Positions 60,780 to 64,000 of a stretch of DNA of 64,000 nucleotides are shown piece by piece; positions within the stretch are counted from its first letter, which is position 1; each line of letters begins with the position of its first letter. A program made the position numbers and the translations under genes. This DNA is from Pontivivens insulae (GTDB taxonomy: Bacteria; Pseudomonadota; Alphaproteobacteria; Rhodobacterales; Rhodobacteraceae), in the NCBI RefSeq assembly GCF_900302495.1, contig NZ_OMKW01000005.1, forward strand, positions 1-64,000, read 5' to 3'. Under the pieces are notes generated by a model that searched no databases, was not told the DNA's origin, and saw only the letters and a program-made list of their open reading frames with translations.

Positions 60780-62537
60780 TTGAGTAATTTTGAAACGAGG
60801 ACTGAGCAGGACCACCCGGCGGACCGTCTGCTTAACCTGCTTGATCAAGCCTATGATGTGGCCGGAAGCTCTGCCTCCATCGCTTGGCTGGTCACCGCAA
60901 CTGATGCGTTGTTCTTTCCGAACTCAGCTCAGGAAGGTGTGGCGTCCGACATCGTTGAGATTGAGGGGATTGAGCAGTCGCTTGAACGCCACATGACCAG
61001 ATTGGATGCGCTCCTGTCGGGTAGCGAAGCGCATGTGTCCGGACAGGAGCGCGTGGGTGGCCCTTCAAGCATGGCTACTCTCGTCATTTCTGACGATGGG
61101 CGGCGCGCCTTTGGGAATGCTGTCGCGGCGAAGTTGTTTGGTTGCCAATTCCCATGCACATTTTCACAGATCAATCTGAGTGAAAGCTCAAAAAAACGCC
61201 TGATCGAATGTGCCTTGCTTGCGCCAAAAGGGGATCCACAGGGAAGTTCCGTGATCTCGCTTGAGCGAGATGACAACCCGTTCCCGTTGATTGCCCGCTG
61301 CACGCCGCTTCACTCACGGGGCGCAGATGGGGGCGAACGCAGCGGTCTGGCTGTGTTGATCAACTATGTCGATTGGCACCAAACAGGCATCGTGCAATCG
61401 ATGGACCTGTTTGGGTTCACAAAAGCTGAGGCTCATCTGCTCAGTTGTTTTCTATCGGGTCATTCTCAAGGCGATGCGGCGGAGGTCCTGTGCAAGAGCC
61501 GTGAGACGATCCGATCCCAAGCGAAGTCCATCCTCAAGAAAACAAACGCAAAGCAGATGTCAGAGGTCGTTCAGATGATGACAAGTTTTGCGTTTGTCTC
61601 AGAAGATCGGATCGACCGCGTGTCGTCCGGCTCTCCTGCCGAGGCCCTTCGCGCCACGGATGAAGTTATGAAGCTGCCAAATGGCCGGCGTCTGCAAGTC
61701 AACCGCTATGGCCTGCGCGGTGGGCGTCCGCTGCTGTTTTGGCATGGTCTCTATCAGGGGCCGTTTTTCTCAGAAGCATTGAGCGCTTATTTCAAGCGAA
61801 GCGGTTTCGACGTCGTGGCGCCTTCCCGACCCGGTATGAACAAATCGGACCCGCCTGCAAAATGGTCAGACTATGATCAACAGGTCACACAGGACGTGCT
61901 GGATCTGTGTGATCAACTGAATTGGCCTTCGATGGACTTTCTGGTTCATCAATCTGGCATCAGCTTTGCCTGTCGTGCGGCAAGAGCATTGAAGGGACGC
62001 GTCGGCGCTGCTGTCATGGTGAGCGCGGGGGTGCCGATTACCTCCGATGTCTTGAAGGGCATGCACATCGAAGCGCGGATTGGCGCAGCCGGTATAAAAT
62101 ACGCCCCAAAGGTTCTCGAAATGGTGCTGCGCATCGGTATCGCCAAGTGGAGACGCAAAGGTGCACATGCCTACCTCTCCACCGTCGGGGCTGAGTGCGA
62201 AAGTGACCTCAACGCGCTAAGCGATCCAGATACCGGTCCTGTGATGGAGCGTGGGATCCAACATATGGTGAGTGGCGGGCCGAAAGTGATGATGTCTCAT
62301 CAGGCCTCGATCGTCAGCGACTGGGGCATCTATTACGATGATTTGCCAGCTAAACAGCTTTGGCTGCATGGCGCTCAGGACCCGGTGCTGAGCCCTCAAT
62401 TTCTATGCCGATTTCTTAAGGCAAAGGGCCAGCGACCGCCGATACTCTATTCTGGTGCTGGAGGCTACGCATTGCTCTCTGAAGCAGAGGACGTGGCCGC
62501 TAGAGTATCAGAGTTTCTGGAACAGGATTGCGGCTGA
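60780..62537 (+). CDS. LuxR helix-turn-helix fused to an alpha/beta-hydrolase-fold sensor (copy 2)
   Basis: 585 residues, a paralogue of the previous gene with the same three-part layout: PAS-like N-terminus (TLVISDDGRRAFGNAVAAKL), LuxR helix-turn-helix (FGFTKAEAHLLSCFLSGHSQ, KSRETIRSQAKSILKKTNAK), hydrolase (FWHGLYQGPFFSE, SRPGMNKSDPP, HQSGISFACRAA). In the His position the text is SGAGGYALLSE, so again His is lacking. A gap of 23 bases separates the copies, with a start codon TTG at 60780 (MSNFETRTEQDHPADRLL reading). Tandem duplication with divergence suggests two different signals. Confidence 0.83.
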   Translation: MSNFETRTEQDHPADRLLNLLDQAYDVAGSSASIAWLVTATDALFFPNSAQEGVASDIVEIEGIEQSLERHMTRLDALLSGSEAHVSGQERVGGPSSMATLVISDDGRRAFGNAVAAKLFGCQFPCTFSQINLSESSKKRLIECALLAPKGDPQGSSVISLERDDNPFPLIARCTPLHSRGADGGERSGLAVLINYVDWHQTGIVQSMDLFGFTKAEAHLLSCFLSGHSQGDAAEVLCKSRETIRSQAKSILKKTNAKQMSEVVQMMTSFAFVSEDRIDRVSSGSPAEALRATDEVMKLPNGRRLQVNRYGLRGGRPLLFWHGLYQGPFFSEALSAYFKRSGFDVVAPSRPGMNKSDPPAKWSDYDQQVTQDVLDLCDQLNWPSMDFLVHQSGISFACRAARALKGRVGAAVMVSAGVPITSDVLKGMHIEARIGAAGIKYAPKVLEMVLRIGIAKWRRKGAHAYLSTVGAECESDLNALSDPDTGPVMERGIQHMVSGGPKVMMSHQASIVSDWGIYYDDLPAKQLWLHGAQDPVLSPQFLCRFLKAKGQRPPILYSGAGGYALLSEAEDVAARVSEFLEQDCG

Positions 62538-62693
62538 TAGGCAGTTGATTGTCAGTCGGGACATTGCCGGCCGCTCAGCATGGGACGTACTGCTCGCGCA
62601 AGTCTCAGTGCGGGCGGTCGCGATCGGACATTGGGGCAGGGGGCTGAACACTGCAACGCAGTTACCGAAAGTCGCCTTTCGTTGTAGTGCTTC

Positions 62694-63656
62694 TCAATCT
62701 AGCCCGGCCGGAGAGAGTAAGGTAAGCGCGAGGGCGCTACTGATATGTTGCCACCTCAGTGTCGCAGCAATCTGATACTCGGTCAGTTCTGACGTACCTG
62801 TCGTCGGGCCGAATGCTTGTTTGTGAGCGGCTAGCTGTGTCAAGTGGACTGCAGCCACATCGTAGTCGGGGCTGTCAAGGAAACTGTTATAGACATCTTG
62901 TACGTTTGCCATCGTGTCGTCGATGAAGATGATCTGATCGATACTGGTAACTTCTGCCTTGCCGAGAAAGCAATTGAGCACTTCCCCCTTGTTCTGGCCT
63001 GTGGCGTAGACGATGCCGTCCTGGTAGGCGACTGGCGTGGTGATATCGCAAAAACCTGCACCCTCAGTTCCGGCCATTGACGGAACACCGCTAGCTTGCC
63101 AAACAGGTGCATTTCCCGAAATCATCTCCAACAGGCTGCCCTCGTTCGGTATTGAAAGGTGGTCGAATTGCCCCTGAGTAGCTGACACGACATCAGTGTC
63201 ACGGGCGGTTATGACGAGTAGTTTAGCACCCATCCGAGTGAGCTGTCTCAATGCATCAGGAATGCTAGGGTCGGCATAGTCCATGTTGTTGAGCGTCAAC
63301 AGCAGGTCGCTGATTGGATAAAGCTGAGCGTCAGTCGCTGCGATCTGACCAGGCAGCAAAGCACCTCCATTTGACATTTCGTTGAGATCTGACTGCCAGC
63401 TGAACCATGCGGGACCTCCGAGATACTGACACTGGGAGGGGGATGTCGGAACCGGGCAGGGCATCATTGTCAACGTGTCGTCATCATCCATAACAACCAG
63501 TAGGTTCGAGAGATCCGCTCCGGGGTCGTCTGCTGTCAGTTCTTCTACGATCTCCTCAAAACTGTGCGCAGTAGAGAAAGATGCTTCGCCTAAAGCAGGT
63601 TGAGCGGATGCGCATATAACGGTCAGGGAGATATTGCGTAACAGGTCAACGGTCAT
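62694..63656 (-). CDS. DUF2608/HAD-like secreted protein
   Basis: 320 residues with an N-terminal hydrophobic segment (LLRNISLTVICASAQPALGE) suggesting secretion. HAD motif I is VVMDDDDTLTMMP, motif II LLVITARDTD, and the late acidic motif IIFIDDTMANVQDV. The features match DUF2608, a family related to acid phosphatases of the HAD fold. The substrate is unknown. It faces the lanthipeptide regulators on the opposite strand. Confidence 0.75.
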   Translation of the reverse strand: MTVDLLRNISLTVICASAQPALGEASFSTAHSFEEIVEELTADDPGADLSNLLVVMDDDDTLTMMPCPVPTSPSQCQYLGGPAWFSWQSDLNEMSNGGALLPGQIAATDAQLYPISDLLLTLNNMDYADPSIPDALRQLTRMGAKLLVITARDTDVVSATQGQFDHLSIPNEGSLLEMISGNAPVWQASGVPSMAGTEGAGFCDITTPVAYQDGIVYATGQNKGEVLNCFLGKAEVTSIDQIIFIDDTMANVQDVYNSFLDSPDYDVAAVHLTQLAAHKQAFGPTTGTSELTEYQIAATLRWQHISSALALTLLSPAGLD

Positions 63657-63849
63657 CGGGTGAAATCCTCATTTGGAAGCCACCAATAAGCTGAACGATA
63701 TTAGGTATGAAGGACTAGAATATTTCCTATCAATACCTAATAAAATTTTACCTTATTTGTGCTGCGCAATGGGAATTATTTCAGTGTTTAGTGATGTTAA
63801 CCAAAATCAAGCGAAGAGTTCTGATCTTTCCGCTTCATAGGAATTTACT
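63657..63849. other. AT-rich divergent promoter region
   Basis: About 190 bases between the HAD-like gene and the xanthine-dehydrogenase-type gene, AT-rich around 63710-63780. It contains the promoters for both divergent genes, but boxes were not fixed. Confidence 0.45.
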
Positions 63850-64000
63850 ATGCCTGACACTGCAACACCCTCACCAACCAACTCGCAAAACACTATCAGC
63901 TTCTATCTGAATGGTGTGCCGGTCATGCTTGATAACCCTTCGCCAGATATGATGCTGATTGACTACCTCAAAGCACCTGAGCAAGGGCTTGCTGGCCCCA
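63850..64000 (+). CDS. Xanthine-dehydrogenase-type 2Fe-2S subunit, N-terminus (cut by window)
   Basis: 50 codons from ATG 63850: a short leader then ISFYLNGVPVMLDNPSPDMM, LIDYLKAPEQGLAGP. This is the beginning of the plant-type 2Fe-2S ferredoxin domain of the xanthine dehydrogenase small subunit, where CxxxxCGxC ligands would come next beyond the window edge. It could also be a related molybdenum hydroxylase. Purine or N-heterocycle oxidation is likely. Confidence 0.75.
   Translation, partial: MPDTATPSPTNSQNTISFYLNGVPVMLDNPSPDMMLIDYLKAPEQGLAGP

Noticed and set aside
1-64000. tRNA, rRNA or CRISPR loci
   Set aside because: No cloverleaf-like gene, rRNA block or regularly spaced repeat array was noticed on either strand by eye.

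Overview
The window looks like part of a large repABC replicon (plasmid or chromid) from an alphaproteobacterium, most likely a marine member of the Rhodobacteraceae/Roseobacter group. The basis is a complete repA-repB-repC cassette with RepB-type palindromes and an antisense-RNA locus, moderately high GC, the gene families present, and the density of insertion sequences. The genus is inference.

Layout. 1-2.7 kb: the tail of an unknown gene, an IS110-family element with a structured 3' non-coding region, and a decayed stretch. 2.7-7.0 kb: a bacteriocin-type export operon (HlyD-like adaptor, C39-peptidase ABC exporter, LysR regulator). 7.0-12.5 kb: a nest of IS3-family elements inserted into one another. 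Between them at 10.9-11.1 kb is a small gene for a double-glycine-leader peptide, a plausible substrate of that exporter. 12.5-14.1 kb: a possible immunity/toxin pair whose toxin gene is cut by an IS. 14.5-18.0 kb: plasmid-type small genes and a MobV/Pre-like mobilization gene. 18.3-19.5 kb: a decayed IS3 element that removed the start of an AraC regulator. 20.4-25.1 kb: a tightly overlapping operon (SDR-like protein, DUF4386 membrane protein, class C serine hydrolase, alpha/beta hydrolase) under a GlxA-type regulator.

25.6-33.2 kb holds a maltose/maltodextrin locus (malK and a LacI regulator, divergent from alpha-glucosidase, malE, malF, malG). 33.4-35.0 kb is hipBA. 35.2-38.6 kb is repABC, with two identical 16-bp palindromes (candidate parS) and a ctRNA gene whose -35 box lies inside one of them. 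39.3-43.0 kb contains two small envelope proteins, two AraC regulators and a hydrolase. 43.7-46.3 kb is an operon of an NrtR-like Nudix regulator, an SPFH/band-7 protein and an NAD-kinase-like protein, behind a 38-bp dyad operator. 46.3-48.9 kb has an integrase remnant and a DUF1185/MFS/NTF2-like operon. 49.0-51.3 kb has two regulators with nearly identical N-terminal LuxR helix-turn-helix modules, the second broken by a frameshift. 51.4-55.1 kb is a DoxX, NTF2-like, DUF4386 and oxidoreductase operon divergent from a LysR gene.

The most interesting part is 55.5-62.5 kb. A 179-residue Cys/Thr/Ser-rich precursor with an exact 23-residue period lies directly upstream of, and translationally overlaps, a lyase-kinase protein that matches the N-terminal two thirds of class III/IV lanthionine synthetases. 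A separate LanC-type cyclase with Cys-Cys-His zinc ligands follows. This is a split LanL-like lanthipeptide system. Next come two tandem paralogues that fuse a LuxR helix-turn-helix to an alpha/beta-hydrolase fold lacking the expected catalytic histidine, possibly ligand-sensing regulators. The window ends with a DUF2608/HAD-like secreted protein and the start of a xanthine-dehydrogenase-type 2Fe-2S subunit.
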